Below are positions 49,091-60,000 of a DNA stretch of 64,000 nt, one piece after another. The DNA is from Flavobacteriaceae bacterium (GTDB lineage Bacteria > Bacteroidota > Bacteroidia > Flavobacteriales > Flavobacteriaceae): NCBI GenBank assembly GCA_014238425.1, contig JABABD010000040.1, forward strand, positions 1 to 64,000, given 5' to 3'. Position numbers and translations under genes: made by a program. The notes beneath the pieces were generated by a model. That model was not told the origin of the DNA and did no database searches. It saw only the letters and a program-made list of their open reading frames with translations. The number at the start of each line of letters is the position of its first letter. The stretch's first letter is position 1.

Positions 49091-50782
49091 TTGAGAAAAT
49101 CGAATATTTTATTCCTTATTATATATGTATTTGTTTTTACAAGTTCTTTTTCTCAAAATGTCTTATTGAAAATCGAAGGAGAAACCAGTAAAGAAACTGA
49201 CATTATTGATTCGCTTTCTTATAATAAGAAATTTAAAGATATTGAAAGTTTCAATCTAGAAAAGAATGCGTTTGAAAATAAGATTTATAGATTGGGGTAT
49301 ATTGACAGTAAAGAAGTCACAAAGACAAAGACAAACGATTCGACTTACCTTATTACTTACTCTCTTAACAAATTATACAAGGCAATTCATATTTACTATG
49401 ACAAACAACTTGTGCCAAGAGAGATTCTTGAAACAGTTTCAGATGAATTATACGGCGACTATTTTTCTATTCCTTTCTCACTTGTTGAAGCAAAGCTTAA
49501 TGATTTAAATCAACACCTAGCAAATCAAGGCTCTCCTTTTAAAACACTTCAATTACAAAATATCAAAAAAAAAGAATCTGATATTTTAAGCGCCACACTT
49601 TTAATTAGTGACGAGTCTAAAAGAATCATAAACAAAATTGTTGTTAATGGTTATAAAAAATTTCCAAAGTCTTTTTTGAAGCGCTATCTTAAAATTAAGA
49701 AAAATGAGGAATTCAACCTTACTGAGATAAAGAGCAAAACTAGCGCCCTAAACGAATTATCATTTGCGTCACAAATAAAACCTCCTGAAGTGCTGTTTAC
49801 TGAAGATTCAACTACCTTATATATGTATCTAGAAAAAAGATCAAGTAATACATTTGATGGGTTCTTAGGTTTTGGTACAAATGAAAACACAAATAAAATT
49901 GAGTTTGATGGATATTTGAATCTTAATTTAATAAACAACTTAAATTATGGAGAATCGTTTAGACTACTTTATAAAAGCGATGAGAATGAACAAAAAACTT
50001 TTGAGGGGCAAATTGAGTTGCCATATATTTTTGGAACTCCAATAGGTACGGAGCTACAACTCAATATTTTTAAGAAGGATTCATCTTTTACTACAGTAAA
50101 TCAATTTGCAAAGGTGTTTTATCAACTGAATCCAAAAAGCAAATTACTTATTGGCATTAATTCTACACAGTCTAATAATTTATTAGATGAAACCGCAACA
50201 TTATTAGTAGATGATTACAATACTACATTCTATAATATAGGTTACAGCTATCTTTCTAAAGAAAGTTACAATTCACTTTTTCCAGTCAATTTTAATTTCT
50301 ATTTAGAGGCAGGTACTGGAAGTAGGGTTTTTGAAAATAACAACCTAAAACAAACTAACGTTCACTTTGACACGTTTAAGATATTCAATCTAAATAATAA
50401 AAACAGCATATATATAAGGACAACTGGTTCTCTCCTTTTTTCAGATAATTATTTTTTTAACGAGCTATATCGTTTCGGAGGTATAAACTCTATAAGAGGT
50501 TTTGAAGAAAACAGTCTATTTGCTTCAACTTATGCATTAATCAATACCGAGTATCGTTATAAACTATCTAATAGCATTTATATAAACTCCATAATTGATG
50601 GTGCTTATTATGAAAATGACATCTCAGCCTCAAAAGAAAAATTGTTTGGTTTTGGATTTGGGTTTGGTCTACTAACAAATTCTGGCTTATTGAAATTTAA
50701 TTATGCCAACGGCAAAAGTGAAAACCAGAAATTCAAATTTTCCGATTCGAAAATTCATATCAGCTTGACAGCTAGGTTTTAA
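49091..50782 (+). CDS. Omp85-family outer-membrane protein (BamA/TamA-like)
   Basis: The product is 563 residues from a TTG start, needed to include the signal peptide (RKSNILFLIIYVFVFTSSFSQ). Residues of about 25-235 look like POTRA-type domains (IINKIVVNGYKKFPKSFLKR is a POTRA strand-helix start). The rest is a beta barrel with the Omp85 loop motif in RFGGINSIRGFEE (about 467-471) and a C-terminal Phe (SLTARF). The family inserts or exports outer-membrane proteins and lipids; with two or three POTRA units this fits TamA or a patatin-less relative better than BamA itself. The substrate is unknown. Confidence 0.85.
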   Translation: MRKSNILFLIIYVFVFTSSFSQNVLLKIEGETSKETDIIDSLSYNKKFKDIESFNLEKNAFENKIYRLGYIDSKEVTKTKTNDSTYLITYSLNKLYKAIHIYYDKQLVPREILETVSDELYGDYFSIPFSLVEAKLNDLNQHLANQGSPFKTLQLQNIKKKESDILSATLLISDESKRIINKIVVNGYKKFPKSFLKRYLKIKKNEEFNLTEIKSKTSALNELSFASQIKPPEVLFTEDSTTLYMYLEKRSSNTFDGFLGFGTNENTNKIEFDGYLNLNLINNLNYGESFRLLYKSDENEQKTFEGQIELPYIFGTPIGTELQLNIFKKDSSFTTVNQFAKVFYQLNPKSKLLIGINSTQSNNLLDETATLLVDDYNTTFYNIGYSYLSKESYNSLFPVNFNFYLEAGTGSRVFENNNLKQTNVHFDTFKIFNLNNKNSIYIRTTGSLLFSDNYFFNELYRFGGINSIRGFEENSLFASTYALINTEYRYKLSNSIYINSIIDGAYYENDISASKEKLFGFGFGFGLLTNSGLLKFNYANGKSENQKFKFSDSKIHISLTARF

Positions 50783-50902
50783 TTTACAACTCCCTTTTGT
50801 TTAACCCTTTCCAAAAAAAAATTGAAATTTTAAGTGTTTATTATTGGTTAATTAACTTTTTATTAAGATTTTTGGGCTAGGCTAATTCAAATAAATCATA
50901 AA

Positions 50903-53900
50903 ATGAAAACAAAGTTTAGTGGAATTTTAACGCTATTGCTAGCGTTTGTTGTGCAACTAACGTTCGCACAAGAGAAAACAATTTCAGGAAATGTGACTGA
51001 CCAAGCTGGTCTTCCACTACCTGGAGTTAATATTATTGTAAAGGGCACTACAAATGGTACTCAATCAGATTTTGATGGTAATTATACCATCAGTGCGAGT
51101 ACAGGAAGTGTATTAACCTTTAGTTATGTAGGTCTTACTACGCAAGAAGCTACTGTTGGTTCTGCCAACACTCTTAATGTGACTATGCAAGAAGATTTAG
51201 AAACATTAACTGAGGTTATTGTAACTGCCCAAGGTATTAAGAGAGAGAAAAAAGCTCTTGGTTATGCCGTATCGGAAGTAAAATCAGAAGACTTAGAGCA
51301 ACGTACCGAAGGTGATGTTGCCAGAGTACTTTCTGGAAAGGCTTCGGGAGTTCAAATAACTTCTCAGAGTGGTACTTCTGGATCTGGTACTAATGTTGTA
51401 ATTCGTGGTTACAGTTCGATTAACGGAAGTAATCAAGCACTCTTTGTGGTTGATGGTGTTCCTTTTAGTAGTGACACGAATGCTCAAGGTAATTTCTTAG
51501 ATGGTAACGTTGGTTCTTCAAGATTCTTGGATCTTGATCCAAACAACATTGAAAGCGTAAACGTCCTTAAAGGACTTGCAGCTGCCACTCTTTATGGTAC
51601 TGCTGGTAGAAATGGAGTTATCGTAATTACTACTAAATCTGGTGCTTCCGGATCTGCTAAGAAGAAAAGTGAAATCACGATCAACCAATCTTATTTCTTT
51701 AATGAAATAGCATCGACTCCTGATTACCAGGATTCTTTTGGTGGTGGATTTAACCAATCTTTTGGATGGTTCTTCAGTAACTGGGGTCCTTCATTCAATC
51801 CAGGTGGTGTTGCAGGATATCTTAATGACCCTGCTACGAGATTACCAAGTAACCCAGCAGGAGAATTTGGTATTCAACCTGATGGCACTGTTTTACACCC
51901 ATATCACACATCAGCTTTCTTAAATGGTCCTAATGCCAATAACGGTAATAACCTTTTGAGACAGGAATTTAATAATGTACGTTACGAATGGAGAGCTTAT
52001 GATAGTTTTCAAAATTTCTTCAGAACGGGTGGTGTAAGCAATACATCTCTTAATATGAGAGGTTCTTCTGATGATGGTAAAATAAGCTATAATGTAAATT
52101 ATGGTCATCTTGATGAGAAAGGATTTACTCCAGGTAACGGTCTTAGAAGAAATACGTTATCTATTGGTGGTACAGCAAAATTAAGTAATAAGTTTACGAT
52201 AAACGCTTCTTTGAATTTCTCAAGGAATGACGTAAAATCTCCGCCAGTTGCGGCAAGTAGAGGTAATGGTACTTTAGGTTTCTCTGTATTCGCTAATGTA
52301 TTCTTTACACCTAGAAACGTTGACTTATTAGGTTTACCTTTCGAAATTCCAGAAACAAGCGGAAGTATCTATTATCGTAATGGTAACGACATAATAAACC
52401 CAAGATGGACTGTTAAGAACGCTGGAAGTCAGCAATTAACTAACCGTTTATTTGGAACGACATCATTAACGTATGAGTTCAATGATAATTTAAACCTAAC
52501 ATACCGTGCTGGTGTAGATTTCTACAATGAAAGAAACCAAGCCTTCTCTAACAAGAATGGTGTCAACTTCCAACAAGCCGTATTAGGTTACTATGAAACT
52601 TGGGATAACAATGTTAGAATATGGGATCATTATCTTGCTATAGGTGGTGATTATAATTTGTCTGATGATGTAGGAGTAACTTTTACTGCTGGTGGAACAA
52701 GTCGTTCTAGAGTATTTGATCGTAAAGGTCTTTCTAGTTCTCAACAAATATCTTTTGGAGTTTTAAAACATTTTAATTTCTTGACACAATCCACTACATT
52801 TTTTAATAGTGGTGCGCAAATTGAGTTTTTAGATGAACAAAATATCATCGGTGTATTTGGCGAAGCTGCCATTGATTACAAGAACTTACTTTTCGTAACA
52901 TTATCCGGTCGTAATGATTGGGTGTCAAATCTCCCAACAGAAAACAACGGCCAGTTCTATCCAAGTGTAAGTGTATCATTCTTACCTACGGCAGCTTTTG
53001 ATGGACTTAAGTCTGAAAATGGAGTGAATTATTTAAAAGTAAGAGCCGGTCTTGGACAATCAGCTGGTTTCCCTACTGGGTATCCAACGTTCAATACAGT
53101 TAATCAAACCACAACTGCCAATGGTGGGAATAATGGTTCACTTGTTACTAACTCTGTTAGTAATTTCTTAGCGAATCCAAACTTAAAGCCTGAGCTTATC
53201 AGTGAATTTGAAGTTGGTTTCGATTCTAGATTTTTGAATAATCGTGTGAATTTGAATGTGTCTTATTTTGATAGACAAACAAAAGACCTGATTGTATTCA
53301 AGCCATTAGCACCAAGTTCTGGTTTTACACAAACACAAGAAAATGTTGGTAAAGTTGAAGGCGACGGATTTGAAGTTGACTTAGGTGTTGATTTGTTTAG
53401 AAATGATGACAATGGGTTCAACTGGAATTCTAGAGTGAATTTCACGACAAGTGAGCAAATAGTTACTGAACAAGATGATGATCAGATTATCTATGCAGGA
53501 TCTACAGCATCTTTCTTAGGTGGTAATGCTGCCATAAGAGGAGAGCAATTAGGAGTTATTGTTGGAGATAGAATTGAAAGAGATGCAAATGGCAACTTTG
53601 TTGTTGATGCCAATGGAAACTATAAAACTCAGAGTCAGATCAATTTACCTGATGGGCGTTCTATTACACCAATCATTGGAGATCCAAACCCTGATTACGT
53701 AATGAATTTCATCAACAACCTTTCTTATAAAAACTGGAATTTAGGTTTCCAAGTAAGTCATACAAAAGGTGGTGACATATCATCTGCGACTATAGGTGTA
53801 CTTTTAGGACGTGGACTGATTGTTGAAACTGAAGATAGAGAAAATACGTTTGTACTTCCTGGTGTAAATGAAACAACGGGACAACCAAATAATGTTCAAA

Positions 53901-54220
53901 TAAATAACTCTACCTACTATTTTGGTAATGTATTATTTGGTCCTAAGGAACTACAAATTTATGACGGATCCGTTGTAAGATTACAAGAAATGTCTTTAGG
54001 ATATAGTATTCCGCAAAAGTGGCTAGAAAGAACACCTTTTGGTTCTGTAACATTTACTGCTACCGGATTTAACTTGTGGTATGATGCTTATAACACCCCT
54101 GAGGGTGCTAATTTTGACCCTAATGTAGCTGGTGTAGGAATTGGTAATGGTCGTGGATTCGATTATATCAATGGACCTAGTTCAAGAAGATACGGATTTA
54201 GCGTTAAAGCATCATTTTAA
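50903..54220 (+). CDS. SusC/RagA-type TonB-dependent outer-membrane transporter
   Basis: The 1105-residue product has a signal peptide ending in QLTFAQ (residue 23), a carboxypeptidase-D regulatory-like domain at about 26-105 (ISGNVTDQAGLPLPGVNIIV), a plug with the TonB-box-like region (TLTEVIVTAQGIKREKKALG) and SusC hallmarks (VVIRGYSSINGSNQALFVVDGVPF), and a 22-strand barrel ending in Phe. It works with the SusD lipoprotein encoded next, taking up oligosaccharides, peptides or other large nutrients. No glycoside hydrolase, protease or sigma/anti-sigma pair accompanies it, so the substrate cannot be predicted. Confidence 0.95.
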   Translation: MKTKFSGILTLLLAFVVQLTFAQEKTISGNVTDQAGLPLPGVNIIVKGTTNGTQSDFDGNYTISASTGSVLTFSYVGLTTQEATVGSANTLNVTMQEDLETLTEVIVTAQGIKREKKALGYAVSEVKSEDLEQRTEGDVARVLSGKASGVQITSQSGTSGSGTNVVIRGYSSINGSNQALFVVDGVPFSSDTNAQGNFLDGNVGSSRFLDLDPNNIESVNVLKGLAAATLYGTAGRNGVIVITTKSGASGSAKKKSEITINQSYFFNEIASTPDYQDSFGGGFNQSFGWFFSNWGPSFNPGGVAGYLNDPATRLPSNPAGEFGIQPDGTVLHPYHTSAFLNGPNANNGNNLLRQEFNNVRYEWRAYDSFQNFFRTGGVSNTSLNMRGSSDDGKISYNVNYGHLDEKGFTPGNGLRRNTLSIGGTAKLSNKFTINASLNFSRNDVKSPPVAASRGNGTLGFSVFANVFFTPRNVDLLGLPFEIPETSGSIYYRNGNDIINPRWTVKNAGSQQLTNRLFGTTSLTYEFNDNLNLTYRAGVDFYNERNQAFSNKNGVNFQQAVLGYYETWDNNVRIWDHYLAIGGDYNLSDDVGVTFTAGGTSRSRVFDRKGLSSSQQISFGVLKHFNFLTQSTTFFNSGAQIEFLDEQNIIGVFGEAAIDYKNLLFVTLSGRNDWVSNLPTENNGQFYPSVSVSFLPTAAFDGLKSENGVNYLKVRAGLGQSAGFPTGYPTFNTVNQTTTANGGNNGSLVTNSVSNFLANPNLKPELISEFEVGFDSRFLNNRVNLNVSYFDRQTKDLIVFKPLAPSSGFTQTQENVGKVEGDGFEVDLGVDLFRNDDNGFNWNSRVNFTTSEQIVTEQDDDQIIYAGSTASFLGGNAAIRGEQLGVIVGDRIERDANGNFVVDANGNYKTQSQINLPDGRSITPIIGDPNPDYVMNFINNLSYKNWNLGFQVSHTKGGDISSATIGVLLGRGLIVETEDRENTFVLPGVNETTGQPNNVQINNSTYYFGNVLFGPKELQIYDGSVVRLQEMSLGYSIPQKWLERTPFGSVTFTATGFNLWYDAYNTPEGANFDPNVAGVGIGNGRGFDYINGPSSRRYGFSVKASF

Positions 54221-54238
54221 AATTTAACTATAACGGAC

Positions 54239-54260
54239 GCAACCTTTTTAAAAAGGTTGC
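54239..54260 (+). repeat. Perfect 22-base inverted repeat between susC- and susD-like genes
   Basis: GCAACCTTTTT is followed directly by its exact complement AAAAAGGTTGC. In RNA it would form a hairpin of about 7-9 bp with an A/U-rich loop. There is no U-run behind it, so it is not a normal terminator. It may stabilise the susC mRNA end or tune the SusC:SusD ratio. Confidence 0.75.
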
Positions 54261-54283
54261 ATCTAATTAAAGAATTACAGATT

Positions 54284-55963
54284 ATGAAAAAAATATATAA
54301 ATTCTTATTACTGGCGATTGTTTCGGCTGGTATGATCTCACTCAACTCTTGTGAGACCATTGAATTGGAGAAATTGGTTGATCCCAATCAATTAGCTGAA
54401 GGAGATTCTCAGTTCTTGTTCAACTCCATTCAAAATTCTTATAGAGGAGCTCAAGTGACATTTAATGATAGAAGTTCTGAATTGACCAGAATTGATTTCA
54501 TGGCTGGAACTGATTATTTTTCCAATTATAATTCAGCAACACTTAATGGGCCTTGGAATACCTTGTATAGTACTATCAATCCTGATATTGCTGCAATGGA
54601 AGCCTTAGAAACTCCAGACAATGACTTATCTTATGTTATAGGTGCTTCTAAAATTATGCAAGCTCATGTAATGATGCAACTTGTAGATTACTTGGGAGAT
54701 ATTCCTTGGACAGAGGCTAATCAACCAGATACGTTTCCTACGCCCGTTTTAGATGATGATGCATCGGTATATGCTGCTGCTCTTGCTCTTTTAGATGAAG
54801 GTATCGCAAGATTGAATTCGGCATCCGTTCCTGTAAGTAATGTAACTGATTTGTTTTACGGAGCCCTTGGCTCTTCGTCTCAAACAGCTGCTCAAGTAAC
54901 CAATTGGGTTAAAGTAGCCAATACATTAAAAATGAGAGCTGCTATAACTACTGGAGATATGGCAACGTTTAATAGCATCGCTGCTAATGATGCAAATTAT
55001 ATTTCTAGTACTGCAGATGATTTTCAATTTAATTTTGGAACTCAATTAGCACCTGTAAATACACAGCATCAAGATTATCAAAACGATTACACAACATCTG
55101 GAGCTAACATTTACCAGAATAACTGGTTAATGTATACAATGGTCAATTTGGATGACCCAAGAATGCGCTATTATTTTTACCGTCAAAAGAATTGTGTACC
55201 AGGAGCTAGCTGTCAGCCTGATGGCCAGACCGATGTATTACAATGCTCAACTGATGGTGTACCACCACATATTCAAGGAACTGAATCAGAAAATTGGTGG
55301 TGTTACCTAGAAAATGGTTACTGGGGTAGAATGCACGCTAACCCTAGAGGTATTCCACCAGATGGAAATGAAAGAGTAGCAGTAGGTGTTTATCCTGCAG
55401 CAGGTTTGTTTGATGATGATGACTTTAGTGATGTAACACTTGGTCTTGGAGGTAATGGAGCTGGTATCGAACCATTTATTTTAGCATCTTATGTAGATTT
55501 TTGGAAAGCTGAAGTGGCACTGTCTCCTGGTGGAGCTGGCGCTGCAGTAGCAGCCACTAATATTCAAGCTGGTCTTGAAAAATCGATAGCAAAAGTACAA
55601 ACTTTTATTTCTGTAGATCCTGGTGCCACTGCAAGTTTTGCGCCAACAGCAGCTGATAATACAGCATATGTCGCTGGTGTAGTAGCAGATTTTACTGCAG
55701 CAACTGGAGCTGACCAATGGAACATTTTAGCTGAACAATACTGGATTACTATGTTTGGTGGTGGAGCTGATGCGTTCAACTTCTACAGAAGAACTGGTTT
55801 CCCAACAACTGTTGGTTTAGGCTTTGGGCCAGCTCTAGGGAATTTCCCTAGAACATTCTTGTATCCACAGAATGAGGTAATCGCCAATCCAAATATCATG
55901 CAACGTACTAATAATGACGATGCGGTGTTCTGGAATACGCAACCTTTACCTATAGCCAACTAA
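54284..55963 (+). CDS. SusD/RagB-like surface lipoprotein
   Basis: I chose the ATG at 54284, which opens the lipoprotein signal MKKIYKFLLLAIVSAGMISL then NSCE (lipidated Cys23). The mature protein resembles the second SusD family (PF12771-like): helical TPR-type parts with NQLAEGDSQFLFNSIQNSYR, LVDYLGDIPWTEANQPD, LKMRAAITTGD and EQYWITMFGGGADAFNFYRR. It caps the SusC barrel and captures the ligand. It has 559 residues, and its gene lies 63 bases after the susC-like gene and 14 before the next lipoprotein gene, in one operon. Confidence 0.93.
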   Translation: MKKIYKFLLLAIVSAGMISLNSCETIELEKLVDPNQLAEGDSQFLFNSIQNSYRGAQVTFNDRSSELTRIDFMAGTDYFSNYNSATLNGPWNTLYSTINPDIAAMEALETPDNDLSYVIGASKIMQAHVMMQLVDYLGDIPWTEANQPDTFPTPVLDDDASVYAAALALLDEGIARLNSASVPVSNVTDLFYGALGSSSQTAAQVTNWVKVANTLKMRAAITTGDMATFNSIAANDANYISSTADDFQFNFGTQLAPVNTQHQDYQNDYTTSGANIYQNNWLMYTMVNLDDPRMRYYFYRQKNCVPGASCQPDGQTDVLQCSTDGVPPHIQGTESENWWCYLENGYWGRMHANPRGIPPDGNERVAVGVYPAAGLFDDDDFSDVTLGLGGNGAGIEPFILASYVDFWKAEVALSPGGAGAAVAATNIQAGLEKSIAKVQTFISVDPGATASFAPTAADNTAYVAGVVADFTAATGADQWNILAEQYWITMFGGGADAFNFYRRTGFPTTVGLGFGPALGNFPRTFLYPQNEVIANPNIMQRTNNDDAVFWNTQPLPIAN

Positions 55964-55977
55964 TTAAACGCATTAAA

Positions 55978-56952
55978 ATGAACAAATTTAATATAACAAC
56001 AAAAGCTATGAGAAATTCATTAAAAATGGGAGCTCTTGCATTAATTACCTGTCTAGGCATGATTTCATGTCAGGAGAGCGATAATGTAATTGATACTGTT
56101 CTAGAAACCACGCAACAAGGAGCAGTACTTAGAACTCTAGAAGTTGTTTCAGGTACTATGAATTCAAGTCTTCCAGACTCAGAGTTCGCAGTGATGGTTG
56201 AAGAACAAGATAATCAAGGAGGTAATTTGCTTGAGCAAGTTAATTTATACGTGACTATCGATGACAACACACCAGCTAATGGTACAACAGCAGGGGTTAA
56301 AACACTTGTTAAATCATTCATGCCAAGTGACTTTACTCCTGGTCCGTTTGGGTTACCTAGAGCAACACTTTCTACAACTTTCGGAGAATCTGCTGCAGCT
56401 TTAGGATTAACTTTCGCTGATTACGCTCCTGGCGATATTTTCGTCGTAGATTTAGAACTTCTTTTAACAGATGGAAGAGTTTTTGATAACTCAAGTGCTT
56501 CTGGTTCTACATCTGGTGGTTTTTATTCTTCGCCTTTTAGATATAGCGTACCTTTAGTATGTTCACCTGCACCTGGAGTTTATACCGTAAATATGGTAGA
56601 TTCTTATGGTGATGGCTGGCAAACTACCTCAAGTGGAGGTGGTGAAGGTCTTACAATAGATGTTGATGGAACAATTCTTATGGTAGGCATGTGCTCACCT
56701 TACGGTAGTGCTGGAGGATCATTCTTAGAATCAGGTGCTGGGACAGGCTGTACTGAAAATGCTGGTTCTGCAGCTACAGGTACAATAACGATTCCAGCTG
56801 GAGCGGTTTCTGCAGAATGGACATTCCCTGGAGATTTTTGGGGAGAAATCGGTTTTGATATCATAGCGCCAGATGGCACGACTGTTTTATTTAGCGGTGC
56901 CCCAGGCTCAGTAGCACCAGGTATTGTACCAGTGGTATTCTGTGCAATGTAA
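55978..56952 (+). CDS. Lipoprotein of unknown function in the Sus-like operon
   Basis: The 324-residue product has a lipoprotein signal (LKMGALALITCLGMISC, lipidated Cys31; Cys21 if the second ATG at 56008 is used). The first half is beta-rich and of no recognised family. From about residue 195 it contains PGVYTVNMVDSYGDGWQTTS, a DSYGDGW-type segment seen in many exported Bacteroidota proteins, with four cysteines in the second half. As the third gene of a susC-susD operon it may help bind the ligand, like SusE/SusF, but no homology to these is claimed. A terminator follows. Confidence 0.8.
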   Translation: MNKFNITTKAMRNSLKMGALALITCLGMISCQESDNVIDTVLETTQQGAVLRTLEVVSGTMNSSLPDSEFAVMVEEQDNQGGNLLEQVNLYVTIDDNTPANGTTAGVKTLVKSFMPSDFTPGPFGLPRATLSTTFGESAAALGLTFADYAPGDIFVVDLELLLTDGRVFDNSSASGSTSGGFYSSPFRYSVPLVCSPAPGVYTVNMVDSYGDGWQTTSSGGGEGLTIDVDGTILMVGMCSPYGSAGGSFLESGAGTGCTENAGSAATGTITIPAGAVSAEWTFPGDFWGEIGFDIIAPDGTTVLFSGAPGSVAPGIVPVVFCAM

Positions 56953-56982
56953 TAAATACATTAACTATAATATTTTAAAAAG

Positions 56983-57009
56983 AGCTGCCTTATATAGGCA
57001 GCTTTTTTT
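56983..57009 (+). terminator. Intrinsic terminator ending the Sus-like operon
   Basis: The stem AGCTGCCT / AGGCAGCT with a 5-nt loop is followed by six T. It lies 30 bases after the third gene's stop and 26 before the next gene's start. Confidence 0.88.
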
Positions 57010-57034
57010 ATTTTTAAGCTCAACTAATTACTGT

Positions 57035-60000
57035 ATGAGATATCCGTTTCCTCTACTGATTATTATTATTCCTTTTTTAGGGTGCAAGGACGACACAGAT
57101 CCTGAGAAAGTAACCGATTCAGTTTCTTTAGAAATAGAAGCCAATACCCAAAATCGAATTCTCAAAAAAATACCAACCTCATCTAGCCATCTTAACTTCA
57201 GTAATACTATAACTGGTAATGTTAACACTAAAGAAAACTTATTTGATTATGATTTCTTTTATAATGGCGCAGGAGTGGGTATAGAAGACATTAATAATGA
57301 TGGCCTAAAAGATATTTTTTTCTGTGGTAATCAAGTACCCAATAAACTATTCTTGAATAAAGGCAACTTTGTATTTGAAGATATTACGGAATCAGCAAAT
57401 GTGAACACTAAAAAATTCTGGTCCAATGGCGTGACCTTTGTTGACATTAACCAAGACGGATGGATGGACATCTACATATCTCAAGGTGGTCCTAAATCGG
57501 CTGAACAAAGAAAAAACATCCTGCTCATAAATCAACACAATAATACTTTTAAAGAACAGTCTTCTACTTATGGATTAGATGATTATGGTATTAGCACACA
57601 ATCCGCCTTTTTCGATTTTGATAAAGATGGAGATTTAGATTGTATAGTCATGAACGAAAATGATTATTATGGTAACGATCCTTCCACGTTCTACAAAATT
57701 CTAGAAGATAAAGAGATACTAAGGAACAACTCAAGTCATTTATATAGAAATGACAATGGAAAATTCAAAGATATTACAGAACAAGCCGGCCTTCTAAAAC
57801 CAACATTTGGGTTAGGTCTTTGTGTTAGCGACATAAACAATGATAATTGGTTAGACATATATATAGCTAATGATTATTATGTGCCAGATGCTCAATACAT
57901 AAATAATAAGAACGGAACATTTACAGATCAGATTAAAGAGCATACTAATCAGGTCTCTTTTTATGGAATGGGTGTGGATATTAGTGATATTAATAATGAT
58001 AATCTTCAAGATGTATTTGTTCTTGACATGGCATCAAGCGACCATGTGAGATCAAAGACCTTAATGGCTTCTATGGATGAAGACAATTTTAAATTATTAG
58101 TAGATAACCTCAATCTACAACATCAGTACATGTTCAACTCACTACAACTTAATATGGGAGAGAACAAGTTTCATAATATTTCTCAATTGACTAAAATGTC
58201 GAAAACAGATTGGAGCTGGGCTGGTCTTATGCTAGATATTGATAACAATGAAACTAAAGATATTTTTGTAACTAATGGCTATAGAAAGTATGCATTAGAC
58301 AACGATGTACGTCAAAAAATACTCACGGCTAAACGTCAATATCGTGGAAATGTGCCTATAAACATTAAAGAAGAAATTTATAAAAATCTACCCTCTGAAA
58401 AGCTTGCCAATAAGCTCTTTATAAATCAAGGTGATTTGAAATTTATCGATGAATCAACTGACTCTGGCATTGTTGAACCTTCCTTTTCGAATGGAGCAGC
58501 ATATGCCGATTTAGATAACGATGGTGATTTAGACCTTGTTATCAACAATATAGATGAAGATGCTTTTTTATATAAAAACATGAGTACCGAAAGTGAATTA
58601 GGAAATTTTCTGAAGGTGAAATGTGATGGTAATCTTTCGGAATCGTTTGCTAAAGTCTCTATTAAATATAGTGGAAGCAGTCAGTTTAGAGAAGTTAAAA
58701 GAGTGAGAGGTTATTTATCATCGGTTGACAATATTGCTCATTTCGGTTTGGCTTCTAATAAAACTATTGATACCGTGACAGTAGAATGGCTTTCGGGAAA
58801 AATCGAAGAGCGCTATAATATAATATCTAATCAAACAATTACATTCTTGGAGAAAGACGCTTCTAAAGCGTCTAAACATTCAAATAAAAATCAACCTATA
58901 TTTAATAAAAATAAAAACCTTCTCGCTTTTAATCATAAAGAGAATACCTATAACGATTTTGCTAAAGAAGTGTTATTGCCATATAAACAATCGTCATTAG
59001 GTCCAATCATTAGTAAAGGTGATGTCAATGCTGATGGCAAAATAGATCTTTATATAGGAGGTGCTTCTGGTCAGCCTGGAGCGTTATTTACCCAAACCAG
59101 TAACGGTTTCATGAAAAATACCATTCAGGCATTTATACAAGATGCTGCACATGAAGATATGGAAGCTGTGTTTTTCGACTCAGACAACGATGGTGATCAA
59201 GATTTGTACGTTACTAGTGGAGGCAATGAATTTATAGAGTTCTCCCCATTATATAAAGATCGTCTATACTTGAATGATGGCAATGGAAACTTTACCAAAT
59301 CAGAGCAAAGTTTTTATAATTCAAGTGCTAAATCTGTTGCTACTATTGATTATGACAAAGATGGTGATCTAGATATTATTGTTGGTAACAGAATTGTTGC
59401 ACAGAAATATCCAATACATACCGAATCTATTATTTACCAAAATAATAATGGAAAGTTCAAAAATGTTGCCTCATTGATTGCTCCAGAATTGAGGGATTTT
59501 GGAATAGTGAACAAAGTAATTTCAACGGACTTCAATAATGATGGTTGGCAAGATTTTATTACCGTTGGGGAATGGACACACGTTGGTATGTTCCAGAACA
59601 ACAATGGCACTTTTACTGAAGTATCAAAAAAGTATGGTCTAGATACTGAAAAAGGTTGGTGGCTCTCTATTATTGAAACTGATTTGAACAAGGATGGCCA
59701 CAAAGACTATGTAGTTGGAAATATTGGAGAAAATATCAAATTTGACATTAGTAAAGACAAACCACTACGCGTTTATGGCGAGGATTTTGATAATAATGGC
59801 ACTCATGATATTGTTCTTAGCAATAAATATAAGGGCATGTTTGTGCCGGTTCGTGGTAAAGAATGTTCAACGCAGCAAATGCCTTTTATTTCAGAAAAAT
59901 TTCCAACCTATAATGAGTTTGCTAATTCTACACTCGAAGATATTTATGGTGATAAAATTCATACTGCCTACCAACGTGAAGTCAATCAATTTAAATCAAT

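Noticed and set aside
54239-54260. Terminator between the susC- and susD-like genes
   Set aside because: The palindrome has no U-run on the plus strand and the two genes are expected to be co-transcribed.
56924-57034. Longer N-terminus for the VCBS lipoprotein
   Set aside because: It would overlap the preceding lipoprotein gene, run through an intrinsic terminator and hide the lipoprotein signal peptide.
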